Of a stretch of DNA of 64,000 bases, positions 1 to 9,111 are shown piece by piece. Every line of letters begins with the position of its first letter. Within the stretch, counting starts at the first letter, position 1. The DNA comes from CAZWLY01 sp964634465. GTDB taxonomy: Bacteria; Desulfobacterota; Desulfarculia; G963662305. The stretch is taken from the NCBI GenBank assembly GCA_964634465.1, contig CAZWLY010000002.1, positions 364,604-428,603 of the forward strand, written 5' to 3'. The notes beneath the pieces were generated by a model. It had not been told where the DNA came from and searched no databases. It was given only the letters and a program-made list of their open reading frames with translations. The position numbers and the translations under genes were made by a program.

Positions 1-1813
1 TGATGCCCGGCAGGGCCACGCTGGCTCGAATCGCCTTCCACACCGCGCCGCTGCGATGAACCCGAACCTGGGCCGAGGTCAGGTCGCTGGAGACGCAGAA
101 AAAGCTGAGCCACAAATCTTCGATGAAGACGTCTCCCGAGTATTTCCGGATGAGATTGTTGAGCCTGCGGCCTCGAACCAGAGAAAAGATGGGCAGGGTG
201 TATTCGGAAAAAGGCTTCTCCGCCGCCATATCGGCCTGAATCTTGGCCGCCACCTTGTCGCAGTCCTGATCCAAGGCGTACAGGCCGGCTACGACTGCGC
301 CCATGCTCGCCCCGCCGATCATGTCGACCGGCACCCCGGCCTCGCCCAAGGCCCTGAGCACGCCCAGGTGAGCGAACCCGCGGACGCCGCCGCCGCTCAA
401 GACCACGCCCACCGACCGGCCGGCCAGGAAGCGGGCCAGGCGGCCGAAGTCGGCCTCCTCGCCCCAGCGCAGGTGAAAGTGGTTCTCCACCCGCGGCCGC
501 AGGACCAGCCAGAGGCGGGTTTCGGCCGGTGTTTTCCGGCCGTCGGGGTGAATGAGAACCAGGCTCAGGCTGGGCGCCGCCTCCGAGTCGTCCCGGCCGA
601 AGAGTTCCTCTTCCAGGCGACCCGGCTGAGGGTCGGCCGAGGCCCGGCCGACGAGGAGAATCCGATCCGCGTGGCGAACGCAGCGCCTGGTCCACGGTGA
701 AAGCTCGGGGTCGGCCTCGTAGACCACGAAGCGATGCCTGGCTTCCTGCTCGTCGCACCAACTGGTCAGGCCGACGGCAAGGGGGTCGTCGTCCTCGCAC
801 TGGGCCACGCCGGCGCCCATCAGGCCGTCCAAACGGCGGCTGTTCAGGTGGAGGGTCGGGCCGAAGACGGCCAGCGATTCGACCAGGCGCTCGGCGAACC
901 CGGGCCACGGCGCATCCGGGGTTATCGGAATCACGGCCAGGTTGACCGCCTCGGGGATCACCCCCGGCCCGCTGATCGAACGCCGCAGGCGGGAGATGAG
1001 AAGCTGGATCACCGACACGGCCAGGCTCGGGTTCTGGGCGAAGATGCGCTCGAAGACCGGCTTGGAAAACCTGACCAGTTCGCTCTCTCGAATCGCCCTC
1101 ACCGTGGCCGAGCGGGGCTCGCCCGAGAAGACGGCCATCTCGCCGATGATCTCGCCCGGAGCCATCTCGCCCAATCTGATCTCGGCCCCTGTTTCGTGCC
1201 GGGTGGTCGCCTGAAGGCGACCGCTGACCAGGAGATAGAGGTCGTCGCCCGGCTCGCCCTCATGAAACAGAGTCTGCCCCCGGGCCAGGTGGACCCGCTC
1301 CGCCTCGGTTTCGACCATCCTGAGATTGGTTTCGTTCAGCGAGCCGAACAGCCCGGTCAAGACGACGGCCAACTGGTTGCGTCTCAGCCTGGTCCGGACG
1401 ATCTCTCTGAACCGCCGCTCCAGTTCCGGACGCCGGGCCAGCAGTCGCTTCACGACCGCTTGAGGCAGTTTGACCAATTCGGTCCGGGCGGCGGCGTGAA
1501 CGCTGGCCCGCCGCGGCCCGCCGGACAGGAGCTGCATCTCGCCCACCGGCTGGCCGGGTTCGACCTCGCCCAAAAAGACTCGCCGGCCGGTCCGGTCCTC
1601 GGTCGTGACCTGGAGCAGACCTGAGACGACGACATAGAGGTCGTCGCCCGGATCACCCTGGTGAAAAAGAGCCTGGCCCTCCTCCAGCTCGACCGCCTCC
1701 ATCCGGGCCGCCACCTCATCCCACGCGACCCGGTCAAGGCCCTTGAACAAATCCGTCGCCTGGAGGAACTTCAACAACTCGTCGCGATTGCGGTTCGTTT
1801 TCGACGGAGTCAT
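1..1813 (-). CDS. Patatin-like phospholipase with two cyclic-nucleotide-binding domains (partial, C-terminus off the window)
   Basis: The ATG at 1813 opens about 604 codons that run off the left edge. Two cNMP-binding domains lie at roughly residues 16-125 and 150-265; each has a PGDDLY motif and a PGxxxGEM motif. After a linker, a patatin domain starts near residue 464 with the oxyanion-hole motif SGGGVRGFAHLG and the nucleophile motif GASMG near residue 500. This order matches the neuropathy-target-esterase (NTE/PNPLA6) family of lysophospholipid hydrolases. The catalytic Asp lies beyond the edge. The gene is alone; its start is 275 bp from the aminotransferase stop. Family is clear; substrate and ligand are inferred. 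Confidence 0.9.
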   Translation of the reverse strand, partial: MTPSKTNRNRDELLKFLQATDLFKGLDRVAWDEVAARMEAVELEEGQALFHQGDPGDDLYVVVSGLLQVTTEDRTGRRVFLGEVEPGQPVGEMQLLSGGPRRASVHAAARTELVKLPQAVVKRLLARRPELERRFREIVRTRLRRNQLAVVLTGLFGSLNETNLRMVETEAERVHLARGQTLFHEGEPGDDLYLLVSGRLQATTRHETGAEIRLGEMAPGEIIGEMAVFSGEPRSATVRAIRESELVRFSKPVFERIFAQNPSLAVSVIQLLISRLRRSISGPGVIPEAVNLAVIPITPDAPWPGFAERLVESLAVFGPTLHLNSRRLDGLMGAGVAQCEDDDPLAVGLTSWCDEQEARHRFVVYEADPELSPWTRRCVRHADRILLVGRASADPQPGRLEEELFGRDDSEAAPSLSLVLIHPDGRKTPAETRLWLVLRPRVENHFHLRWGEEADFGRLARFLAGRSVGVVLSGGGVRGFAHLGVLRALGEAGVPVDMIGGASMGAVVAGLYALDQDCDKVAAKIQADMAAEKPFSEYTLPIFSLVRGRRLNNLIRKYSGDVFIEDLWLSFFCVSSDLTSAQVRVHRSGAVWKAIRASVALPGI

Positions 1814-2030
1814 TTCGGCAGCCCTCAACCCCTGTCGGCCCGGCGTCCGCCCTCGTCCCGCGGAGCGCGCTCTCGGCCGTCGGTCCCCTCAGGTTCCTTC
1901 ACAAGAAATATTTTTACCCGATAACGAGCCCGAGTCGAGCCAAATCATAACCCGGCCTGGCCGGCGACCGGGGAACCACCGGGGGAGGACGTCGAGCCGG
2001 CCAAGGGCGCGGGGTGAACACCGGCCCGAG

Positions 2031-2060
2031 AAAACGGGGCCGGCCTGGCCGGCCGGCCCC
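2031..2060 (-). terminator. Intrinsic terminator of the ABC-nitrilase-aminotransferase operon
   Basis: A perfect 10-bp stem (arms 2036-2045 and 2051-2060, 5-nt loop) lies 28 bp past the aminotransferase stop. Read on the minus strand it is followed by GTTTTC. Position and shape fit a Rho-independent terminator, although the T-run is short. Confidence 0.7.
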
Positions 2061-2088
2061 GCACCCGCGGTCGAATGGATGGATCGAC

Positions 2089-3402
2089 TCAGCCCGAAAC
2101 GTGTTCGAGGCCGGCCTTGAGGATGCTAAGCCCCCGCTCCAATTGCTCGTCGGTGATGGTCAGCGGCATCAGGCAGCGGATGTTGTTGCCCAGGGTGCCG
2201 CAGTCGAGGATCAAAAGGCCGTTGCGCTGGCAGTAGCCGGTCAGCTTCTTGGCCTCCTCGGCGGCCGGCTCCTTGGTTCGCCGGTCCTTGACCAGCTCCA
2301 GGGCCAGCATCGGGCCCAACCCGCGGACCTGCCCGATGATCTCGAACTCGTCGGCCAGCTTGTCCAACTCGGCTCGGACCTTCTCCCCCAACGCGGCCCC
2401 CTTGGCGACCAGGTCCTCATCGCGCATGACGTCCAGAACGGCCAGCGCGGCCCGACAGGCCAGCGGGTTGCCGCCGTAGGTTCCGCCCAGACCGCCGGGA
2501 TGGACCGAGTCCATGATCTCGGCCGTGCCGGTCACCCCCGACAGGGGCAGGCCGCCGGCCAGCGACTTGCCGGTGGTGATGAGGTCGGCCTCGATGCCGA
2601 AGTGTTCGGCGGCGAACATCTTGCCCGTCCGGCCGAAGCCCGACTGGATCTCGTCCACGATGAGCACTATGCCGTGATCGTCGCAGATCTTTCTCAGACT
2701 GGCGAGGTACTCCGGCGGCGGGTGGATGAAGCCGCCCTCGCCCTGGACCGGTTCGATGATGATCACCGCCACCTCCTCGGGATCGACGCGGCGCTTGAAA
2801 AAGTCGCCCTCGAAGTAGTCCTGGCCGCAAAAGACGCCGCACTCGGGATAGGTCTTGCCCCAGGGGCAACGGTAGCAGTAGGGATAATGGGCCCTGAAGA
2901 TTCCCGGCGCACTCGCCGCGCCCAGCTTGAGCTTGTAGGGCCTGACCTTGCTGGTCAGGGCCATGGCCAGATAGGTCCGGCCGTGGAAGGCGTTGTCGAA
3001 GCAGACCACCGCCGGCCGGCCGGTGAAGTAGCGGGCGATCTTGACCGCGTTCTCCACCGCCTCGGCCCCGGAATTGGCGAACATCGTCTTCAGCGGGCCC
3101 CGGCAGGGGATGATTCCGTTCATCTTCTCGGCCAGCTCCACGTAGGGCTGATACATCATCACGTGGAAGCAGGCGTGGACGTACTCGTCCACCTGGGACT
3201 TGATCGCCTCGACCACGGCCGGGTGGCGGTGGCCGACGTTCAAGACCCCGATGCCGCCAGCGAAGTCGATGAACTCCCGGCCGTCCACGTCCTGGATCCA
3301 GGCCCCCTCGGCCCTGGCGATGAAAAACGGCGAAACGTTGCCCACTCCACGGGGCACGTGGGCCTCCCTCCGTTCCGTCCAAAGCTCGGTCCAACTAGGC
3401 AT
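2089..3402 (-). CDS. Class III PLP-dependent aminotransferase, GABA-transaminase-like
   Basis: 437 aa. Motifs in order: ANSGAEAVENA (109-119, phosphate binding), FHGRT (139-143), VDEIQSGFGRTG (249-260, PLP-ring Asp250) and TTGKSLAGG with the Schiff-base lysine at Lys279. It probably transfers an amino group from an omega-amine such as GABA or beta-alanine to 2-oxoglutarate or pyruvate. Four cysteines at 176-192 (CYRC...ECGVFC) form an insert often seen in archaeal and clostridial GABA-aminotransferase/racemase-like relatives. It is the last gene of the operon, 84 bp after the nitrilase-like gene, so it likely takes an amine released by amide hydrolysis. Substrate is inferred; an amino-acid racemase of the same fold is the main alternative. 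Confidence 0.88.
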   Translation of the reverse strand: MPSWTELWTERREAHVPRGVGNVSPFFIARAEGAWIQDVDGREFIDFAGGIGVLNVGHRHPAVVEAIKSQVDEYVHACFHVMMYQPYVELAEKMNGIIPCRGPLKTMFANSGAEAVENAVKIARYFTGRPAVVCFDNAFHGRTYLAMALTSKVRPYKLKLGAASAPGIFRAHYPYCYRCPWGKTYPECGVFCGQDYFEGDFFKRRVDPEEVAVIIIEPVQGEGGFIHPPPEYLASLRKICDDHGIVLIVDEIQSGFGRTGKMFAAEHFGIEADLITTGKSLAGGLPLSGVTGTAEIMDSVHPGGLGGTYGGNPLACRAALAVLDVMRDEDLVAKGAALGEKVRAELDKLADEFEIIGQVRGLGPMLALELVKDRRTKEPAAEEAKKLTGYCQRNGLLILDCGTLGNNIRCLMPLTITDEQLERGLSILKAGLEHVSG

Positions 3403-3486
3403 GACAGTCTCCTCTTTTCATTAAATCGGCCATCCGTCGGGTCGCGTTCGGTCGGGCGCTCCCCCCGGTTCGATGACGACAAAAAC

Positions 3487-4338
3487 TCACACCCGCTTCG
3501 AGGCGAGTTCATCGAGCCCCTTGAATCCCTCGCCCGCAGCCGGGCCCTGGGAATAGACCGGCCAGTCGATCCCGGCGTCGCGAAAGCTCTTCATCACCTG
3601 GCAGACGCCCATGGTGCCGTACCGGCGGACCTGGGTCACCCGGTCCAGGTCCAGGATGTCGGCCAGGATGGTCACCGTCTCGCCGGCCTCCTGGAGAATC
3701 CGCCCCTCGGGGCCGATGAGAGCCGTCCGGCCGTTGCCGCCGTCGCCCAGACCGTTGACGGTCAGGTAATAGAGTTGGTTGGCGATGGCGTGAGACCGGC
3801 TCAAGACCAGTTCCAGCGGCCGGTCGGCGGTCGAGGTCAGGCAGGGGTTGACGATCAGCTCCGCCCCCAGCCAGGCCAGTTGGCGAGCCACCTCGGGAAA
3901 CCAGGCGTCGTAGGCCAGGCACAACCCGATCCGGCCCTTGCCCGGAATGTCGAACACGCAGAACTCGTCCCCCGGTTTGACCGTCTCCACCGGGGCCCAG
4001 GGGAACATCTTGCGGTACTTGGCCGCAATGTTGCCGTCGGGGTCGATGACCAGGGCGGTGTTGTAGACGCCGTCGGCCGTCTCCTCGTGGATGGAGCCGG
4101 GGATCAGCCACCGGCCGGTGGAGCGGGCCAGTCGGCACAGCTCGTCGGTCGCCTCGCCGGGAATGGGTTGGACCCAATCCCGGCCGCCGCCGTAGAGACA
4201 CAGCTCCGAAAAGACGATCAACTCCGCCCAGGGAAACTTGTGGGCGATGGAGGTGACGTACTTCTTCATGTTGTCCAGGTTGCCGTCGCCGGAGACGATG
4301 TTCATCTGAACGCCGGCCACTCCCAGAAGTCTGGCCAT
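3487..4338 (-). CDS. Nitrilase-superfamily protein lacking the catalytic cysteine
   Basis: 283 aa from the ATG at 4338, which follows GGAGAGGACG as ribosome binding site; longer in-frame starts run into the upstream gene. It aligns end to end with its upstream neighbour (start MARLLG versus MARQLG). Of the Glu-Lys-Cys triad, Glu45 (FSEL) and Lys110 (YRKMFPW) are kept. The cysteine position of the nucleophile elbow is alanine: GLCLAYD here against GLMICYD in the paralogue (Ala142; codon GCC). A cysteine sits two residues upstream (Cys140). It may be a pseudoenzyme partner of the active copy or use a displaced cysteine. Only 20 bp separate it from the upstream stop. Confidence 0.85.
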   Translation of the reverse strand: MARLLGVAGVQMNIVSGDGNLDNMKKYVTSIAHKFPWAELIVFSELCLYGGGRDWVQPIPGEATDELCRLARSTGRWLIPGSIHEETADGVYNTALVIDPDGNIAAKYRKMFPWAPVETVKPGDEFCVFDIPGKGRIGLCLAYDAWFPEVARQLAWLGAELIVNPCLTSTADRPLELVLSRSHAIANQLYYLTVNGLGDGGNGRTALIGPEGRILQEAGETVTILADILDLDRVTQVRRYGTMGVCQVMKSFRDAGIDWPVYSQGPAAGEGFKGLDELASKRV

Positions 4339-4358
4339 CGTCCTCTCCACGCTGCGAG

Positions 4359-5168
4359 TTAATCCTCTCCCGGCCCGTCGCCGCAGTAGACCGGAAAGCG
4401 CCGGGGCCCGGTCTCGAAGGCCTGCCAGACCCGGCAAAGACCCATTGTGCCATCATGCCTGACCCGCTCGACCATGTCCAGATCCAGCCGGTAGGCCATG
4501 ATCTCTTCCTCCTCCCCGGCCTGGTGGAGCACGCCCCCTTCGGGATCGACCAGGATCGAGCGGCCGTTGCCGCCCGCGCCCAGGCCGTTGACGCTCAAGA
4601 AGTAGACCTGATTGGCGATGGCGTTGGCCCGGCTCAGGACCAACTCCAGGGGCCGGTCCCCGGTGGTGGTCATGACCGGGTGGACGATCACCTCGGCCCC
4701 CATCCAGACCAGTTGTCTGGTCACCTCGGGAAACCATTGATCGTAGCAGATCATCAACCCGACCCGAACCTTGCCCGGAATGTCGAACACGCAGAAGCCG
4801 TCGCCGGCCAGCGACTTCTCGTTGGGCTGCCAGGGGTAGAGTTTGCGATAGGAAACCACCAGTTCGCCGTCCGGGTTGAAGACCGGGGCGGTGTTGAAGA
4901 AGCCGCCCTCGGCCGTCTCGTAGAGCGAGCCGGGCACGAGCCACTTGCCGTACTTCCTGGCCAGTCGGCCCAGCTTGCCCGTGGCCGGACCAGGGACGGG
5001 CTGGGCGTGGCGGGGGTCGTTGCCGAAAAGGCACAGTTCGGAGAAGAGCACCAGCTCCACCCAAGGCGTCTCGTCGCTGATCCGGGCCAGCCGAGCCTCG
5101 AGACGCTCGATGTTGTCGCCGGGGGAGATTTCCATCTGAACGCCGGCGAATCCCAGTTGGCGGGCCAT
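4359..5168 (-). CDS. Carbon-nitrogen hydrolase (nitrilase superfamily amidase)
   Basis: 269 aa, normal length for the branch. The triad is complete: Glu44 (FSEL), Lys109 (YRKLYPW) and Cys141 (GLMICYDQWFPE). The lack of a transmembrane or fused domain suggests a cytoplasmic aliphatic amidase, omega-amidase or N-carbamoyl-amino-acid hydrolase; the sequence does not decide among them. It lies 18 bp after the ABC ATPase gene and 20 bp before its cysteine-less paralogue. The context indicates that it acts on the compound brought in by the transporter. Confidence 0.9.
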   Translation of the reverse strand: MARQLGFAGVQMEISPGDNIERLEARLARISDETPWVELVLFSELCLFGNDPRHAQPVPGPATGKLGRLARKYGKWLVPGSLYETAEGGFFNTAPVFNPDGELVVSYRKLYPWQPNEKSLAGDGFCVFDIPGKVRVGLMICYDQWFPEVTRQLVWMGAEVIVHPVMTTTGDRPLELVLSRANAIANQVYFLSVNGLGAGGNGRSILVDPEGGVLHQAGEEEEIMAYRLDLDMVERVRHDGTMGLCRVWQAFETGPRRFPVYCGDGPGED

Positions 5169-5186
5169 CGTCGTTTCCTTTCTCTC

Positions 5187-6137
5187 CTATCCTCCATCCT
5201 CGACCAGGTGACAGGCGACCTCCCGGCCGTCGATCAGCCTCATCTCGGGCATCGCCGCCCGGCAGACCGGCCCGGCGATCGGGCAGCGGGGATGAAACCG
5301 GCAGCCCGGCGGCGGGTTGACCGGCGAGGGCGCCTCGCCCTCCAGAAGAAGCCATTGCCGGCGTCGTCTGGGGTCGGCCCGGGGGATGGCCGCCAGCAAG
5401 GCCTGGGTGTAGGGATGGCGGGGCGCGGCAAAGACGTTTAGGGCCGGGCCCGACTCGACCAGTCGGCCGAGGTACATGATCATCACCGTATCGGCGATGT
5501 GCCTGACCACGTTCAAGTCGTGAGTGATGAACAGATAGGTCAGGCCTTTTTCGGTCTTGAGCCGGTTGAGCAGGTTCAGCACCTGGGCCTGGACCGAGAC
5601 GTCCAGGGCCGAGGTCGGCTCGTCTAAGACCAGGAACTTGGGATTCAGGGCCAGCGAGCGGGAGATGGCGATCCGCTGGCGCTGCCCGCCCGAGAATTGG
5701 TGGGGGTAGCGATTCAGATGCTCGGCCTTCAAGCCCACCTGGACCAGAAGCTCGGCCACCCGCTCTCTCAGCCGCCCCCCCTTGAACCCGAGGTGAACCT
5801 GGAGCGGCTCACCCACGATCTGGAGCACGTTCATCCGGGGGTTGAGGGCCGAGTAGGGGTCCTGGAAGACGATGCCCATCTCCCGTCTGAGCTCCCGGCG
5901 ACGGGCCGGAGCCAGGTCGTAGACGTTGCGACCCTCGAAGAGAAGCTGGCCGCCGCTGGGCTCGATCAGGTTGAGAATCGTGCGCCCGATGGTCGATTTG
6001 CCGCAGCCGGACTCGCCGACCAGGCCGACGGTCCGGCCGCGGTCGATGGCGAACGAGACGTCGTCCACCGCCCGAACCTGGCCGCGCTTGGCCGGGAAGT
6101 ACTTTTTGAGATGTCTGGCTTCGAGCAACGCTTCCAT
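5187..6137 (-). CDS. Oligo/dipeptide-type ABC transporter ATP-binding protein (DppF/OppF-like)
   Basis: 316 aa. Walker A GESGCGKST, ABC signature SGGQRQRIAIS, Walker B LVLDEPTSALD and the H-loop ITHDL are present. The C-terminus has the oligopeptide-ATPase extension with CRFHPRCP. It forms the heterodimeric ATPase with the preceding gene (6158-7120) at the inner face of the membrane. The gap to that gene is 20 bp. The importer family also carries nickel, polyamine-like and opine-like substrates; the adjacent amidases suggest an amide or peptide. Confidence 0.93.
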   Translation of the reverse strand: MEALLEARHLKKYFPAKRGQVRAVDDVSFAIDRGRTVGLVGESGCGKSTIGRTILNLIEPSGGQLLFEGRNVYDLAPARRRELRREMGIVFQDPYSALNPRMNVLQIVGEPLQVHLGFKGGRLRERVAELLVQVGLKAEHLNRYPHQFSGGQRQRIAISRSLALNPKFLVLDEPTSALDVSVQAQVLNLLNRLKTEKGLTYLFITHDLNVVRHIADTVMIMYLGRLVESGPALNVFAAPRHPYTQALLAAIPRADPRRRRQWLLLEGEAPSPVNPPPGCRFHPRCPIAGPVCRAAMPEMRLIDGREVACHLVEDGG

Positions 6138-6157
6138 GATCGGACGAACGCCTCCGA

Positions 6158-7120
6158 CTATTTCAAGTGACAGGCCGCGGCCCGGCCGTCGCCCCGGGGC
6201 GAGAGCACCGGCCGTTGCTCCCGGCAGACGGCCTCGGCCCAGGGGCAGCGGGGATGAAACCGGCAGCCCGGCGGCGGATGGATCAGGTTGGGCACCAGGC
6301 CCTCGATGGTCCTCAGCTCTCCCCCGACCGGGCCCTGGCCCGGCAGGGAGGCCATCAGCCCCTCGGTGTAGGGGTGAATCGGCCGCATGAAGACGTCCTC
6401 GACCGTCCCCTCCTCGACGATAAGCCCGGCGTACATGACCGCCACCCGATCGCAGGTCTCGGCGACCACGCCCAGGTCGTGGGTGATCAGGGCGATGGAG
6501 GTCTTGAGCTCCTCCTTAAGGCCCAGCATCAGGGCCAGAATCTGGGCCTGGATGGTCACGTCCAGGGCGGTGGTCGGCTCGTCGGCGATCAACAGCTCCG
6601 GCCGGCACGACAGGGCCATGGCGATCATCACCCGCTGGAGCATGCCTCCGGAGAGCTGATGGGGGTACTTTTTCAAGAGCCGCTCCGGGTCGGGCAGGCG
6701 GACCAGCTCCAGGGCCTCGGCCGCCTTTCGAAGCGAGGCCTTTTTGTCCAGGCCGTGGTGGAGGCGGATGACGTAGCCGAACTGGTCGCCGATGGTGAAG
6801 ACCGGGTTCAAGGACGACAGCGGATTCTGGAAGATCATCGAGATCCGATCACCCCGAATCCGGCGCAGTTCCCTCTCGTCCTTGGCCAGCAGGTCCTCGC
6901 CGTCCAGGAGAATCCGGCCCTCGACCACCCGGCCCGGCTCGCCGATGAGCCCCAGCACCGAGCGGAAGGTGACCGATTTGCCGCAGCCGGTCTCGCCGAC
7001 GAGGCCGAGCACCTCCTCGCGGCCGATGGTCAGATCGACGCCGTCCACGGCCCGGACCACGCCGTTGTAGGTGAAAAAATGGGTCTTGAGTCCCTTTATT
7101 TCCAGGATCGGCCGGTCCAT
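6158..7120 (-). CDS. Oligo/dipeptide-type ABC transporter ATP-binding protein (DppD/OppD-like)
   Basis: 320 aa from the ATG at 7120. That start shares one base with the permease stop (TGATG), which implies translational coupling, so upstream in-frame extensions are rejected. Walker A GETGCGKS, signature LSGGMLQRVMIAMAL, Walker B LLIADEPTTALD, H-loop ITHDLGV and the C-terminal CRFHPRCPWAEAVC oligopeptide extension are present. It pairs with the DppF-like ATPase encoded next in the operon. Confidence 0.93.
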   Translation of the reverse strand: MDRPILEIKGLKTHFFTYNGVVRAVDGVDLTIGREEVLGLVGETGCGKSVTFRSVLGLIGEPGRVVEGRILLDGEDLLAKDERELRRIRGDRISMIFQNPLSSLNPVFTIGDQFGYVIRLHHGLDKKASLRKAAEALELVRLPDPERLLKKYPHQLSGGMLQRVMIAMALSCRPELLIADEPTTALDVTIQAQILALMLGLKEELKTSIALITHDLGVVAETCDRVAVMYAGLIVEEGTVEDVFMRPIHPYTEGLMASLPGQGPVGGELRTIEGLVPNLIHPPPGCRFHPRCPWAEAVCREQRPVLSPRGDGRAAACHLK

Positions 7121-8019
7121 CAGTCTCGTATCTTGGGGTCGAACAGGTCTCTCAACCCGTCGCCGACCAGGTTGAAGGCCAGGACGCTGACGAAAATGGC
7201 CAGCCCGGGGAAGGTGACCGTCCACCAGAAATCCAGGAAGTAGGCCCGGGCGTCGGTGATCATCAGCCCCCACTCCACCGTGGGCGGCTGGGCCCCGACG
7301 CCGACGAAGGAGAGCGAGGCCGCGGCCAGGATGGCGTAGCCCATGTCCATCGAGGCCTGGACCACCACCGGGGCCAGAGAGTTAGGCAGGATGTGGCGGA
7401 AGATTATCCTGGCCTTGCCGACCCCGATCGAGCGGGCCGCCTCGACGTAGAGCTCCTCCTTGATGGTCAGCGCCTGGGCCCTGACGATGCGCACGTACCA
7501 CGGAAACCAGGACACGGCGATGGCGATCATGGCGTTGTAGATCGACGGTCCCAACGCGGCGGCGATGGCCATGGGCAGCAAGAGCGGCGGAAAGGCCAGG
7601 AACATGTCGGAAAGACGCATGATGGCCTCGCCAAGCCGGCCGCCGAAGAAACCGGCGATCAAGCCCAGGGGTACGCCGATGGCCAGCGAGATGGCGATGA
7701 CCATGATCCCGACCTTGAGCGACATCCTGGCCCCGAAGACGACCCGGGTGAAGATGTCGCGGCCCAGGGCGTCGGTGCCGAAGAGATGGCTCAGGCCCGG
7801 CGGTTGGAGCTTGGCCGCGAAATTGATGCCGTGGGCGGCGTCCTCGGGAAAGGGGGTGATCCAGGGCGCGAACAGGGCGGCGAAAAGCAAGAGGAAGACC
7901 ACGCCCAGGCCGGCCAGGAAGAGCGGGTTCTTCCCGGCCAAGTGGGCCAGGTACTTGAGCCCGGCCAGGCCGCCTGTCAGGGAGTTAGCCTCCGCGGTCG
8001 CCAGGGTCAGGCCGTTCAT
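7120..8019 (-). CDS. ABC transporter permease, DppC/OppC-like
   Basis: 299 aa. An N-terminal membrane segment (about residues 32-52) and the conserved GTDALGRDIFTRVVFGAR motif of OppC-type permeases precede a BPD_transp_1 domain. The EAA-loop, EAARSIGVGKARIIFRHILPN, contacts the ATPases. The C-terminal GDGLRDLFDPK is typical of the family. It begins 4 bp after the DppB-like stop and overlaps the next gene by one base. Confidence 0.93.
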   Translation of the reverse strand: MNGLTLATAEANSLTGGLAGLKYLAHLAGKNPLFLAGLGVVFLLLFAALFAPWITPFPEDAAHGINFAAKLQPPGLSHLFGTDALGRDIFTRVVFGARMSLKVGIMVIAISLAIGVPLGLIAGFFGGRLGEAIMRLSDMFLAFPPLLLPMAIAAALGPSIYNAMIAIAVSWFPWYVRIVRAQALTIKEELYVEAARSIGVGKARIIFRHILPNSLAPVVVQASMDMGYAILAAASLSFVGVGAQPPTVEWGLMITDARAYFLDFWWTVTFPGLAIFVSVLAFNLVGDGLRDLFDPKIRD

Positions 8020-8023
8020 CGAA

Positions 8024-9052
8024 CTAACCCTTCCTTCCTGGAAGTTTGATCCGCGGATCGATCAGGAAATAGATCAGGTCCACGATCAGATTGACGGTGA
8101 CGTAGGTGACGGCCATCAGGGTGGTCACGCCCATGATCGCCGGGAAGTCCTTGGTCTGCATGGACAGGACCGCGTAACCGCCCAGTCCCGGCCAATCGAA
8201 GATCGACTCGACCAGAAGCGAACCGCCCAGCATCAAGCCAAAAGACAGCCCGACCACGGTGATGGTCGGGATGAGCGCGTTTTTCAAGGCGTACTTGTAA
8301 TGGATCATCCGGCTGGAGACGCCGTAGGCCAGAGCGGTCTGGATGTAGTCTTCCCGCAACACCTCCAGCATCGACGAGCGGGACATCCGGGTCACCACCG
8401 CCAGCGAGGCGAAGGACATGGTCAGGGCCGGAAGCACGATATGCTCGGCCGCGCTCTTGAAGGCCGGCCAGTTGCCGGTCAGAAGCGAATCGACCAGGTA
8501 GAAACCGGTGATGGTTCTGATCGGGTGCTCGATCAACACCTGGGCCCCGATGCGGCCCTGCAGCGGAAACCACTCCAGGCCGCCGTGGAGCGTAAGCTGG
8601 AGAATCATGCCCAGCCAGAACACCGGCAGGGCCACTCCCGAAATCGAGGCCGCCCGGCTGAAATGGTCGATCGGCTTGTCCTTGTGGGCGGCCGAGACAA
8701 TCCCCATCGGCAAACCGACGAGGAGCGTCACCAGGATGGAAACCAGGACCAGCTCGAAGGTGGCCGTAAAGCGACTGGCCAACTCCTCGGTGACCCGGCG
8801 CTTGGTCCTCAGCGAGACGCCCAGGTCGCCGCGGACGAGTCCCTTGAGGTAGGCCAGGTACTGGACGACCAGCGGCTTGTCCAGGCCCAGCTCCTTCCGG
8901 GCCGCCTCCAACTGCTCCTGGGTCGGCTTGGCCCCGACCCACATCGCCGTCGGGTCGCCGGGCACCACCCTGGCCAGGATGAAGGTCAGCAGGCTCACCC
9001 CCACCAGAACCAGGACGGCCAGGACCAGGCGTTTGGCAATGTAGCTAGACAT
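8024..9052 (-). CDS. ABC transporter permease, DppB/OppB-like
   Basis: 342 aa. The N-terminus (YIAKRLVLAVLVLVGVSLLTFIL) is the usual first helix of DppB proteins, followed by the conserved periplasmic PGDP. The EAA-loop region reads REDYIQTALAYGVSSRMIHYKYALKNA, and the C-terminus ends YFLIDPRIKLP. It forms the membrane channel with the DppC-like protein. A strong hairpin lies between this gene and the upstream binding-protein gene. Confidence 0.93.
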   Translation of the reverse strand: MSSYIAKRLVLAVLVLVGVSLLTFILARVVPGDPTAMWVGAKPTQEQLEAARKELGLDKPLVVQYLAYLKGLVRGDLGVSLRTKRRVTEELASRFTATFELVLVSILVTLLVGLPMGIVSAAHKDKPIDHFSRAASISGVALPVFWLGMILQLTLHGGLEWFPLQGRIGAQVLIEHPIRTITGFYLVDSLLTGNWPAFKSAAEHIVLPALTMSFASLAVVTRMSRSSMLEVLREDYIQTALAYGVSSRMIHYKYALKNALIPTITVVGLSFGLMLGGSLLVESIFDWPGLGGYAVLSMQTKDFPAIMGVTTLMAVTYVTVNLIVDLIYFLIDPRIKLPGRKG

Positions 9053-9073
9053 TCACCATCCGATGGCTGAAGG

Positions 9074-9105
9074 TCGACAGGGAGGGGCGAACCCCTCCCC
9101 GTCGA
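9074..9105 (-). promoter_or_regulatory. Intercistronic hairpin between binding-protein and permease genes
   Basis: TCGAC/GTCGA arms enclose an A-C mismatch, an 8-bp GC stem (9080-9087 with 9092-9099) and a TTCG loop on the minus strand. It starts 7 bp past the binding-protein stop and has no T-run. Such hairpins in ABC operons usually protect the upstream message or partly terminate, so more binding protein than permease is made. The same layout occurs in the TTT operon at 19307-19342. Confidence 0.7.
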
Positions 9106-9111
9106 GTCGGT

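Noticed and set aside
2014..4362. A 782-codon plus-strand open frame
   Set aside because: It is antisense to the aminotransferase and nitrilase genes, has no family motif and reflects GC-rich third positions of the real genes. The same applies to the long plus-strand frame at 15200-17524.
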